DNA from: Archaeoglobaceae archaeon
GTDB lineage: Archaea > Halobacteriota > Archaeoglobi > Archaeoglobales > Archaeoglobaceae
Reading direction: 5' to 3'
Assembly: GCA_015523335.1 (NCBI GenBank)
Contig: WAKM01000043.1
Coordinates: 1 to 33,473, forward strand
Length of the DNA: 33,473 bases
Part shown: piece by piece, positions 26,236 to 33,473 of the stretch
How positions within the stretch are numbered: the stretch's first letter is position 1
How the letters are laid out: the number at the start of each line of letters is the position of its first letter
Made by a program: the position numbers and the translations under genes
The notes under the pieces: generated by a model
What the model was told of the DNA's origin: nothing
What the model saw: only the letters and a program-made list of their open reading frames with translations
Databases searched by the model: none

Positions 26236-26613
26236 ATGATGTTAATGGCAACAATACTCGCACTGCTCACGATAACTTCTATGAACGTTCATTACGGATA
26301 TTCAAACGTAACGGTGACTATAAACTACAAATTGAACGACATCCAGAAGCTGGGCGTATTTCTGTTTGGTGCGAATCAGATCAAGGATGAGGTCACCAAG
26401 CTTATAAATGGAACTAATTTCGAGATAGAGAAGGTTGATGTGAACCAAGCGATTCTGAAGTTTAACACGAGTGATTGCGGCAACTATGTGTATTTCAAGG
26501 GTGTTAAGCTTAATCGGAAGGTGAACATGACCCTCACTTTTCCGAACAACGTTAGACTCGTATTAAACGATACCGATGAAATACCGGCCGTGTACATGTT
26601 TATATTTAACTGA
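26236..26613 (+). CDS. Small secreted or membrane-anchored protein, possibly frameshifted at its start
   Basis: A 125-residue frame with a hydrophobic start (MMLMATILALLTI) followed by a polar body rich in Asn, Thr and Val, as in secreted archaeal proteins. The predicted promoter starts transcription just before ATG 26196, in another frame whose product begins MRNVYIPLLRRLK and would supply the basic N-terminal region of a signal peptide. Removing one base in the AAAA run near 26230 would join the two frames. This could be a true mutation, a sequencing error, or chance. No family is recognised. Confidence 0.5.
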   Translation: MMLMATILALLTITSMNVHYGYSNVTVTINYKLNDIQKLGVFLFGANQIKDEVTKLINGTNFEIEKVDVNQAILKFNTSDCGNYVYFKGVKLNRKVNMTLTFPNNVRLVLNDTDEIPAVYMFIFN

Positions 26614-26615
26614 AT

Positions 26616-26625
26616 TTTATATTTA
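26616..26625 (+). promoter_or_regulatory. TATA box of the diadenylate cyclase gene
   Basis: TTTTATATTT lies just after the upstream stop codon. A centre near 26621 predicts transcription from about 26647, close to TTG 26650. Confidence 0.45.
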
Positions 26626-26649
26626 AGTTCCGTAAAGTTAAAATCCTCC

Positions 26650-27516
26650 TTGCTTAAAAAAATTTTGATGCTAAATCATCTGATGGAGCACGCCCTTTCT
26701 ATAGCTAAGAAAATAGACTCAAACGTGATTGTAGTAATTTCCCGAAGAGAGCCCGAGGTTAGCGATGACGATGTAAAAATATTTCTCGCCCCGAGAAGTT
26801 ACGCAACTATGCTCGAAAGCCTCTTTTTTTCGATCGAAGAGGAGATGGGGGAGGAGTTTATAGGAAAAAGCCTTATTGAAAGAGCTACCGCTTTTATTCA
26901 GACTAAAGATTATATTTCGACGTTTTTATACTTTAAAGGTGTTGAATTAACCGGAAAGGCGGTAGGTGTCGTCGATTTGGATTCGCTTAAGGGTATAATA
27001 CTCGTGGAGCTTGAAAAGAGCAAGATTCAAAAGGCTTTGGCTGAGTGTGCGGAAAGGGTTCATCCGAAGGTGCTCAGAGCGGTCTTAAACGTTGCGATGA
27101 GCATAGCCCAGAAGGGAAGGGAAGGTAGAAAGATCGGAACAGCGTTCGTGATAGGTGACGTCGAGGAAGTTATGAAGAGATCGAGGCAACTTATACTCAA
27201 CCCATACGAGTGCCATCCGCCGCATGAAAGAGATATTACGAATCCATCCACTTGGGAGAGTATAAGAGAGTTTGCCCAGCTCGATGGCGTTTTTGTTATC
27301 GACGAAGAGGGAATAATCGTTGCCGCCGGAAGGTATTTGGATGTTTCTGGGAAAGACCTCAAGATTAAGAAGGGGTTCGGCGGAAGACATCTTGCGTGTG
27401 CCGCAATAACGAGAGAAACGGAAGCGATAGCAGTAGTTGTATCTGAAAGCGGAGGTGACATAAGAGTTTACAAGGACGGAGAGGAGATAATAGCAATAGA
27501 TGCGAGCATTCTCTGA
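26650..27516 (+). CDS. dacZ: DacZ-like diadenylate cyclase (c-di-AMP synthase)
   Basis: A DisA_N-type diadenylate cyclase domain occupies about residues 155-288: GTAFVIGD (163-170), NPYECHPP, REFAQLDGVFVIDEEGIIVAAGRYLD, GFGGRHLACAAITRETEAIAVVVSES. Such domains make c-di-AMP from two ATP, and in archaea the enzyme is called DacZ. The N-terminal ~150 residues are an archaeal-specific domain. The DGA motif of DisA is DGV here, and the RHR motif is RHL, so activity needs care. The start is either TTG 26650 or ATG 26668. A TrkA_C protein, a domain type that can bind c-di-AMP, is encoded nearby at 28219-29391. Confidence 0.85.
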   Translation: MLKKILMLNHLMEHALSIAKKIDSNVIVVISRREPEVSDDDVKIFLAPRSYATMLESLFFSIEEEMGEEFIGKSLIERATAFIQTKDYISTFLYFKGVELTGKAVGVVDLDSLKGIILVELEKSKIQKALAECAERVHPKVLRAVLNVAMSIAQKGREGRKIGTAFVIGDVEEVMKRSRQLILNPYECHPPHERDITNPSTWESIREFAQLDGVFVIDEEGIIVAAGRYLDVSGKDLKIKKGFGGRHLACAAITRETEAIAVVVSESGGDIRVYKDGEEIIAIDASIL

Positions 27517-27527
27517 ACGCAAAAAGA

Positions 27528-27536
27528 TTAAATATT
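27528..27536 (+). promoter_or_regulatory. TATA box of the NifU-domain gene
   Basis: TTAAATATT is centred about 24 bases before ATG 27556, supporting that start over the in-frame TTG at 27535. Confidence 0.45.
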
Positions 27537-27555
27537 GCTCTGGTTACCATCGGAT

Positions 27556-27789
27556 ATGTCACTGAGAGAGAAGGTCGAGGAAGTCATAGAAAAGGAAATT
27601 CGTCCCGCCTTGATGAAGGACGGCGGAAACATCGCCGTTGTCGATGTTGACGAAAAAGAGGGGATCGTTAAGGTTCAACTGCTCGGGGCTTGTCAGGGAT
27701 GTCCCCTTTCCTTAATAACGCTTACGATGTTCGTTGAGGAGCATCTGAGAAGTAAGATTCCGGAAGTAAAGAAGGTAGTTCCGGTCTGA
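27556..27789 (+). CDS. NifU C-terminal-domain protein (iron-sulfur cluster scaffold/carrier)
   Basis: A stand-alone Nfu-type domain of 77 residues. It carries the cluster-binding CxxC motif (Cys46 and Cys49 in GACQGCPLS), preceded by IRPALMKDGGNIAVV and followed by TLTMFVEEHLRSKIPEVKKV. Nfu proteins accept 4Fe-4S clusters and hand them to target enzymes. No IscU/SufB-type genes are adjacent. It is followed after one base by a cysteine-motif protein, which may be co-transcribed. Confidence 0.92.
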   Translation: MSLREKVEEVIEKEIRPALMKDGGNIAVVDVDEKEGIVKVQLLGACQGCPLSLITLTMFVEEHLRSKIPEVKKVVPV

Positions 27790-27790
27790 T

Positions 27791-28204
27791 ATGTCAAGGA
27801 TACTCTTTATCGATCCTTTTTCGGTTGTAATAATTGAAAATAAGGCTGTTAAAGCTGAAAAAGTAGACGGTAATGTATTCGGTGGATTCTGCAAGTGCGG
27901 AGGAATGATGTTCCAGAAAGCGTGGGTCGACGACACTCTGATGATATCTGAATGCGAGCGGTGTTGGAAGGTTGAAGCGTTCCGATTTAACGGAATAAAA
28001 CTCGTTGAAAGATCCGAAGTTGAGGTAGTATTCCGCCAAAACCTTATAGAATTCCTTAAGGAAATTCTATCTCCTTCGGAATTTGAAGCAGTCCAAAACA
28101 AGGCTAAAAACGTTCAATACAACTACAACGCGTTCAGTAGAGCTAAGAAAAAGCTTGAAGAGTTAAAGTTGGATATAGACGAAATCCTAAACTTTATGAA
28201 ATGA
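27791..28204 (+). CDS. Hypothetical protein with two cysteine pairs (zinc ribbon-like)
   Basis: A 137-residue protein. The N-terminal half has FCKCGG (Cys34, Cys36) and ECERCWK (Cys55, Cys58), four cysteines placed to bind zinc or an iron-sulfur cluster. The C-terminal half is helical and charged (KNVQYNYNAFSRAKKKLEELKLDIDEILNF). I do not recognise the family. It begins one base after the Nfu gene stop, so it may be co-expressed and could have a role in metal or cluster handling, but that is inference. It is convergent with the PhoU-TrkA_C gene, 14 bases apart. Confidence 0.68.
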   Translation: MSRILFIDPFSVVIIENKAVKAEKVDGNVFGGFCKCGGMMFQKAWVDDTLMISECERCWKVEAFRFNGIKLVERSEVEVVFRQNLIEFLKEILSPSEFEAVQNKAKNVQYNYNAFSRAKKKLEELKLDIDEILNFMK

Positions 28205-28218
28205 GATACATCAACGAA

Positions 28219-29391
28219 CTACCCGGAACACATCTTTTTAAGTAGCATCTCACCCTCCCTCGTCCCCTTTGCTATCAGAAGGTCTCCGGCATGTATTTTA
28301 GTTGAGGCTTTCGGATTTACAATCCACCTGTTACCCCTCTTCACCGCAATAACGTGCATTCCGGTAGTCGTTTCGACCTTCGTTTCTCCAAGCGTTTTTC
28401 CGTCCAGCTTCGACTTCTTGCCGACTTCGACCATCGTGATTATTTCGTCGGTTTCTCTCATCGCCTCTTTAAATATCGGATGTATGTCGAGCTTCTGCAG
28501 GACTATTTCCGCGATCTCCTTAGCCGAATCCGCAATCTGCTCAGATGAGTTGGCTAAATCGAGAAGTGCCACGAGCGGCTTGATCTTTTCGAAATGCCTA
28601 CTGCTTCTCAGAACCCAGTGCTGAAGCTCGAACTTCATGTTGTCTATTCTTTCCTCTAAATACGCTACTTCTTGAGCTATGTCCTCGTTGTAGTAGAGAA
28701 GCGACGAGTAACTGAGATCAACGGCCAACTCGGAAAGGTTCTTCATCTCTATAACCGTATCTACGGCGTTGTCGAGATCCTCAATCTCAATCTCAATTTT
28801 CTCCTCTTTGATCTCCTTCGGCTCGCCAGTTACAAGCTCGAAGAATTTGGGAATTCCCGTTATGTCACCTCTTGCAAACAGAACGTCTCCGATCAAGATC
28901 TTCGTGTCCTTGTCTGGATTGAATATCCACTCGAATCCCCTCTTTATGGCTATGACCCTCATTCCCGTTCTCGTATGTAACCTGACCTCTCCGAGGGTTC
29001 TATTTGCAACTTCCGAGTTCTCGGAAACCACAGCTTTAACTGACGTCTCTTCTGAATAATATAGGATTAAATTTATAAATTCTTTTGGTAATTTAAATCC
29101 TCTAAGTACTAATGTCGCAATATCTCCGGCAGCGTTGCCGATGCGATGTGCGGCATCCGCGATTTGCAGTATCGAAGAGACGGATTCTGCTTCGTCTACT
29201 CTTCTTGCGGCTAAAATCGATACGATTCTGATCTGCCTGAGCAGATTGAGGATCTTATCCTCAAGTTCAATAACCTCCTCCGCTATGTCTTCGTTGTCGA
29301 AAAGCAATGCGGAATAAGCTAAATCGACCATCAGTTCGGATGTATCTTTTATTTCGACGAGGAGGTCTTTTACCGTCCTACGCATTTGCAT
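28219..29391 (-). CDS. Duplicated PhoU-TrkA_C protein
   Basis: 390 residues made of two similar halves. Each has a PhoU-like helical domain followed by a TrkA_C (RCK_C) domain. Half 1 starts about residue 5 and half 2 about residue 207. Matching points are LMVDLAYSALLFDNEDIAEEV and LAVDLSYSSLLYYNEDIAQEV, TLGEVRLHTRTGMRVIAIKRG and TLGETKVETTTGMHVIAVKRG, and IGDVLFARGD and AGDLLIAKGT. TrkA_C domains bind small ligands such as c-di-AMP in other organisms and gate ion transporters. No channel or transporter gene is next to it. The start is ATG 29391 or 29385, both close to the start predicted by an upstream TATA-like CTTATATCC. Confidence 0.87.
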   Translation of the reverse strand: MQMRRTVKDLLVEIKDTSELMVDLAYSALLFDNEDIAEEVIELEDKILNLLRQIRIVSILAARRVDEAESVSSILQIADAAHRIGNAAGDIATLVLRGFKLPKEFINLILYYSEETSVKAVVSENSEVANRTLGEVRLHTRTGMRVIAIKRGFEWIFNPDKDTKILIGDVLFARGDITGIPKFFELVTGEPKEIKEEKIEIEIEDLDNAVDTVIEMKNLSELAVDLSYSSLLYYNEDIAQEVAYLEERIDNMKFELQHWVLRSSRHFEKIKPLVALLDLANSSEQIADSAKEIAEIVLQKLDIHPIFKEAMRETDEIITMVEVGKKSKLDGKTLGETKVETTTGMHVIAVKRGNRWIVNPKASTKIHAGDLLIAKGTREGEMLLKKMCSG

Positions 29392-29422
29392 CGATTAACG
29401 ATTCTAAAGGATATAAGGATTT

Positions 29423-29782
29423 CTAATCGATAACTTCAATTGAAATTGGGTTTCCTCCCTTATCGTAGCAAGCCCAGCTGTCCTCAGTAAATGGATAGCA
29501 GACAATTATATGAATAACGCCGTATTTCATGAACATTTGAATATCCTGAGGCGATGGGGAACAGTTCGGTGAGGGATGACTGTGAACCGTTCCGTATATC
29601 CTGTAACCTAAGGGGAGCATATCCATGCGGATTATCGCTGATGTTTCTCCGGCTTGAAATGGTAGAAATACTAACTCTTCGATAATTCCTTTCTTCCCGG
29701 TAAGCAAAGCTATGAATTCGTTAGGATATGATTCCTTTGCAATTTCCAAAGCAAACTTTAGGACATCCCTTCTGATCTTCAT
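29423..29782 (-). CDS. JAMM/MPN+ metalloprotease, AfJAMM-like
   Basis: A 119-residue JAB1/MPN domain with the complete zinc-metalloprotease motif: Glu22, His67 and His69 (HSHP), Ser77 and Asp80 (SPSPQD). It closely resembles AfJAMM of Archaeoglobus fulgidus, whose structure founded the JAMM family, including the stretch HIIVCYPF and MLPLGYRIYGTVHSHPSP. JAMM proteins cleave isopeptide bonds after ubiquitin-like proteins; in archaea these are SAMPs. Its start overlaps the stop of the upstream tRNA-binding-domain gene by 4 bases, so the two are translated together. Confidence 0.93.
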   Translation of the reverse strand: MKIRRDVLKFALEIAKESYPNEFIALLTGKKGIIEELVFLPFQAGETSAIIRMDMLPLGYRIYGTVHSHPSPNCSPSPQDIQMFMKYGVIHIIVCYPFTEDSWACYDKGGNPISIEVID

Positions 29783-30417
29783 GATAACAACTCGATCAGA
29801 ATCGACTCGACTTCACCCAGCTTGTCCGCTATAGATCTGATTTCATCTATTTCGAGCTCTCCTTTCTTTTGCAGAGACGCCGGAACGAACATTCCCTCGC
29901 TGATGATACCGTTAAATTCCCTCGGCGGAAGGTATGCAATTACTGCGAATGTGTTCGGCTTGAATTCATCGCTGTTAGTTATGATATCCATTCTAAATCC
30001 GCAATCAACACTGCAGAGCCAAAGTTTACCGACGCTTTTTCTGTTTACGATTTCACCGCTAAAGAATCTTATCGCCTCATACGGCTTTGAGATCTCACCT
30101 CTTTGCATCAGCTTCGGTAGATATGCAAGGTATTCAAGCCAGTAGTCGGCGAGTTTCCAATTGAAATCCTTTTCAGCGTTTTTAAGAATTTCTCGAAGTT
30201 CTTTAGCCTTGCTAACGACGTTTTTAAAGTTTTCAAGCTCCAGAAGTTCATCTGGGCTGAGATAGGAGTATTTCACTATATGCATTTCGCTTTGCATATT
30301 TCTTATCTCCTTTAAAATTTCCTTCCTTCTTTGAACTTTAACGGCTTGAATTATTCTTTCAAGCTCACTCAAACCCTTTTCAGCGAGTCTGATTCTAAAA
30401 TCGTTTGCCGTATCCAT
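29779..30417 (-). CDS. RNA-binding protein with C-terminal EMAP/tRNA-binding domain (COG2517 type)
   Basis: A 212-residue protein. The N-terminal half is helical and charged. The C-terminal half (about residues 115-200) is an OB-fold of the tRNA-binding type (as in Trbp111, EMAPII and MetRS C-terminus): FFSGEIVNRKSVGKLWLCSVDCG, then PNTFAVIAYLPPREFNGIISEGMFVPA, which mirrors VGKVVEVE...ANLKPRKLMGIESQGM. This matches archaeal predicted RNA-binding proteins with a C-terminal EMAP domain. Start is ATG 30417, about 28 bases from a GTTAAAAA box on this strand; the TTG at 30435 is less likely. It overlaps the JAMM gene by 4 bases and diverges from mfnA. Confidence 0.83.
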   Translation of the reverse strand: MDTANDFRIRLAEKGLSELERIIQAVKVQRRKEILKEIRNMQSEMHIVKYSYLSPDELLELENFKNVVSKAKELREILKNAEKDFNWKLADYWLEYLAYLPKLMQRGEISKPYEAIRFFSGEIVNRKSVGKLWLCSVDCGFRMDIITNSDEFKPNTFAVIAYLPPREFNGIISEGMFVPASLQKKGELEIDEIRSIADKLGEVESILIELLS

Positions 30418-30477
30418 GAATCCAAAATCATCCAAGGCTATTTTTAACTTTACATACGACTATCGTCGAGTTAAGGG

Positions 30478-30484
30478 TTATATA
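30478..30484 (+). promoter_or_regulatory. TATA box of mfnA
   Basis: TTATATA is centred 26 bases before ATG 30507. The earlier ATG at 30486 lies between this box and the expected transcript start, so it is probably not used. Confidence 0.55.
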
Positions 30485-30506
30485 GATGGCTGAAAATCGG
30501 AGTGAT

Positions 30507-31628
30507 ATGGATATTTTGAAGGAGCTTGAAGAGTTCAGGAGAAAAGATATCCCATACTCAAGAGTTTTAGGCTCGATGTGCACGGTTCCTCATCCCATCG
30601 CAATTAAAGCTCACAAGATGTTTATCGAGACAAATTTGGGGGATCCAGGAATATTTAGAGGCACAAGAGAGCTTGAAGAAAAACTCGTCAAACTTTTGGG
30701 CGAAATACTTCATCATCCAAATGCGAAGGGTTATGTATGTTCAGGCGGAACCGAAGCAAACATTCAAGCCATAAGATCCTTTAGGAATCTCAGAAGGAGT
30801 GATAAGCCAAACATCGTAGTTCCGAAGTCGGCACATTTCTCTTTTGATAAGATAGGCGATTTGCTATGCGTTGAGGTTAGAAAAGCCGAGCTCGATGAGG
30901 AGTATAGAGTAGATCCAGCGTCTGTGGAATCACTTATAGATGACAGAACGGTTGGAATCGTTGGAATCGCCGGCACAACCGAGCTTGGACAGGTGGATCC
31001 CATAGAGGAGCTATCAAAAATTGCCATTGAGTATGGTATTGACTTACATGTTGATGCTGCCTTTGGTGGGCTCGTAATCCCGTTTATGGATAAGATCACT
31101 AAGTTCGATTTTGAACTCGAAGGGGTTTCTTCAATTACGGTCGATCCGCATAAGATGGGTATGGCTACGATTCCTGCTGGAGGGATTTTGTTTAGAGATG
31201 AAAGATATCTCAAGGCTTTGGAAGTCATGACGCCTTACTTAACATCAAGGTCGCAATGGACTTTAACTGGCACACGTCCCGGAACTGGAGTAGCATCAGC
31301 CTATGCTGTCTTAAGATATCTGGGATTTGAGGGTATGGGAAAGATCGTGAAACGTTGCCTCAGAATGACGGAAATAGTTAAGGAGGAGATGGAAGCTTTA
31401 GGATTTGAACCCGTAATCGAGCCAATTATGAACATCGTATGCTTCAAAACAGAGCATGCTGAAAAGATTAAGGAAGAGCTAATGAAAAGAGACTGGATTA
31501 TTTCAACTATATCTAATCCCAAAGCAATCCGACTTGTCATAATGCCCCACGTTACCGAAGAAGTAATTTCAAACTTTATTTCCGAAATTAAAGATGTATT
31601 GAAAATTATTGATGTTAGACCGCAATAA
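30507..31628 (+). CDS. mfnA: Tyrosine/aspartate decarboxylase MfnA
   Basis: A PLP-dependent decarboxylase that makes tyramine from tyrosine for methanofuran synthesis, and in some archaea beta-alanine from aspartate. The 373-residue protein has NLGDPGIFRGTRELEEKLVKLLG, GYVCSGGTEAN, HVDAAFGG and the PLP lysine Lys216 in VDPHKMGMA. These match archaeal MfnA. I start at ATG 30507 because it fits the TATA box exactly; ATG 30486 would add seven residues. It ends about 60 bases before the upstream rRNA promoter region and is the last protein gene before the rRNA operon. Confidence 0.94.
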   Translation: MDILKELEEFRRKDIPYSRVLGSMCTVPHPIAIKAHKMFIETNLGDPGIFRGTRELEEKLVKLLGEILHHPNAKGYVCSGGTEANIQAIRSFRNLRRSDKPNIVVPKSAHFSFDKIGDLLCVEVRKAELDEEYRVDPASVESLIDDRTVGIVGIAGTTELGQVDPIEELSKIAIEYGIDLHVDAAFGGLVIPFMDKITKFDFELEGVSSITVDPHKMGMATIPAGGILFRDERYLKALEVMTPYLTSRSQWTLTGTRPGTGVASAYAVLRYLGFEGMGKIVKRCLRMTEIVKEEMEALGFEPVIEPIMNIVCFKTEHAEKIKEELMKRDWIISTISNPKAIRLVIMPHVTEEVISNFISEIKDVLKIIDVRPQ

Positions 31629-31686
31629 TTTTAAACCCAAAATGTGTGCAGTTGAATTACCTCAAAACCCCAAGCGGGCAAAAAGC

Positions 31687-31760
31687 TTAAATATCGACGC
31701 CGTGCAACGATAAAATACCTCCCGCAGCTGGGAGGAAGTAAAAGCATAAGTCTTATAAAT
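31687..31760 (+). promoter_or_regulatory. Tandem TATA boxes of the rRNA operon with an intervening hairpin
   Basis: TTAAATA (31688-31694) predicts a start near 31717. TTATAAAT (31753-31760) predicts a start near 31782, about 180 bases before 16S. Between them is an inverted repeat, CCTCCC-gcagct-GGGAGG (31718-31735). The proximal box is the stronger candidate. The hairpin has no T-run after it, so it is not an obvious terminator. Confidence 0.5.
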
Positions 31761-31785
31761 CTTAAACGGCCAAAATATGTTAGAA

Positions 31786-31855
31786 ACCGCGGGTCCGGCA
31801 AGGACCCCGATAGGGCGCTAAGCCCGGGATGAGGGGTAGAGTTCCCACCCGCGGT
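31786..31855 (+). other. Structured element in the 16S rRNA leader (cloverleaf-like)
   Basis: A 9-base stem ACCGCGGGT/ACCCGCGGT closes a 70-base segment. Inside are GGGTCC-ggcaa-GGACCC (31791-31807), which competes with part of the closing stem, GGGC-gctaa-GCCC (31813-31825) and GGGA...TCCC (31826-31846). It starts at the predicted 5' end of the pre-rRNA. It is not a tRNA: there is no T-loop consensus. It is probably a leader structure for processing or antitermination; function is unknown. Confidence 0.5.
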
Positions 31856-31865
31856 ATAGTGGTGA

Positions 31866-31889
31866 AGACGTGTCCAATAGGACACGTCT
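31866..31889 (+). other. Perfect 10-base-pair hairpin in the 16S leader
   Basis: AGACGTGTCC-aata-GGACACGTCT is a perfect stem with a four-base loop. It lies between the cloverleaf-like element and the 16S 5' end. A role in pre-rRNA folding is likely. Confidence 0.6.
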
Positions 31890-31921
31890 GAGATGGGCTT
31901 GCCAGCAGGGTAAACCCAGTG

Positions 31922-31958
31922 GGCGAGGGGGCGTATTCACCGCCCTTTCTCCCCCGCC
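31922..31958 (+). other. Hairpin adjacent to the 16S 5' end
   Basis: GGCGAGGGGG (31922-31931) can pair with CTCCCCCGCC (31949-31958) with one mismatch and one G-T pair. It ends two bases before the mature 16S 5' end. It may be a local fold or part of the processing stem that pairs with the 3' flank, which lies beyond the window. Confidence 0.5.
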
Positions 31959-31960
31959 AA

Positions 31961-33468
<1,508 letters not shown>

Positions 33469-33473
33469 AACGG

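Noticed and set aside
26187-26390. 67-codon frame as an independent protein
   Set aside because: Its downstream half is a shadow of the 26236-26613 frame. Only its first ~13 codons are of interest, as a possible displaced start.
31718-31735. Intrinsic terminator for mfnA
   Set aside because: The hairpin is not followed by a T-run, and archaeal termination mostly relies on T-tracts. It lies between rRNA promoters, so a leader role is more likely.
31786-31855. tRNA gene in the 16S leader
   Set aside because: The cloverleaf-like pairing lacks the U8, D-loop GG and TTCRA T-loop consensus and has a 9-bp closing stem, so it does not qualify as a tRNA.

Overview
The window is from a thermophilic archaeon, most likely a member of the Archaeoglobales (Archaeoglobus, Ferroglobus or Geoglobus). 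It carries an archaeal 16S rRNA gene far richer in G+C than the protein genes, ribosomal protein eS6, Dim1/KsgA, an archaeal-type leucyl-tRNA synthetase, the F420-dependent enzyme Mtd and the methanofuran enzyme MfnA. Mtd and MfnA point to a methanopterin/methanofuran C1 pathway. One small metalloprotease (29423-29782) closely resembles AfJAMM of A. fulgidus as I remember it. The genus is inference. The gene content is mostly core chromosome: I see no insertion sequence, integrase, prophage or CRISPR array.

Layout. 1-1411: the 3' end of an unrecognised gene, a Nip7-like PUA protein, and convergent hisH. 1515-6705: a phosphate block, pstS-pstC-pstA-pstB-phoU plus an AbrB-PhoU regulator, nearly all overlapping and behind a promoter with tandem palindromes. 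6680-8382: a convergent membrane histidine kinase and receiver-only response regulator. 8522-11786: a hypothetical gene, a zinc-finger/S1/OB/DHH nuclease-like protein, a lipoprotein and a 37-residue membrane peptide. 11758-16166: on the minus strand, a HemK2-like methyltransferase, dim1/ksgA and leuS. 16329-20501: a small helical protein, carA, a winged-helix regulator, aroE, a KaiC-like protein lacking its P-loop, and eS6. 20503-25255: a methyltransferase, a PhzF protein, a nitrilase, a LeuC-type dehydratase, an SLOG protein and a DUF47 protein. 25339-28204: mtd, a small secreted protein, a DacZ-like diadenylate cyclase, a NifU C-terminal domain and a cysteine-motif protein. 28219-31628: a duplicated PhoU-TrkA_C protein, a JAMM protease overlapping a tRNA-binding-domain protein, and mfnA. 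31687-33468: tandem rRNA promoters, a structured leader and 16S rRNA.

How the genes work together. The Pst operon makes a complete phosphate importer with two PhoU-type regulators. Two more PhoU-fold proteins (DUF47 and PhoU-TrkA_C) lie elsewhere, and a c-di-AMP synthase sits next to the TrkA_C protein, a domain type that binds c-di-AMP in other organisms. The JAMM/tRNA-binding pair suggests a link between a ubiquitin-like protein system and tRNA or translation.

Expression signals are consistent. Many first genes have a TATA-like box centred about 26 bases before the start codon, which predicts leaderless mRNAs. Some genes that have a leader, or lie inside operons, carry GGAGGTGA-type ribosome binding sites matching the 16S 3' end in this window. 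I used these signals to shorten several reading frames at their 5' ends. Convergent neighbours often overlap by 4-29 bases, so the genome is compact.
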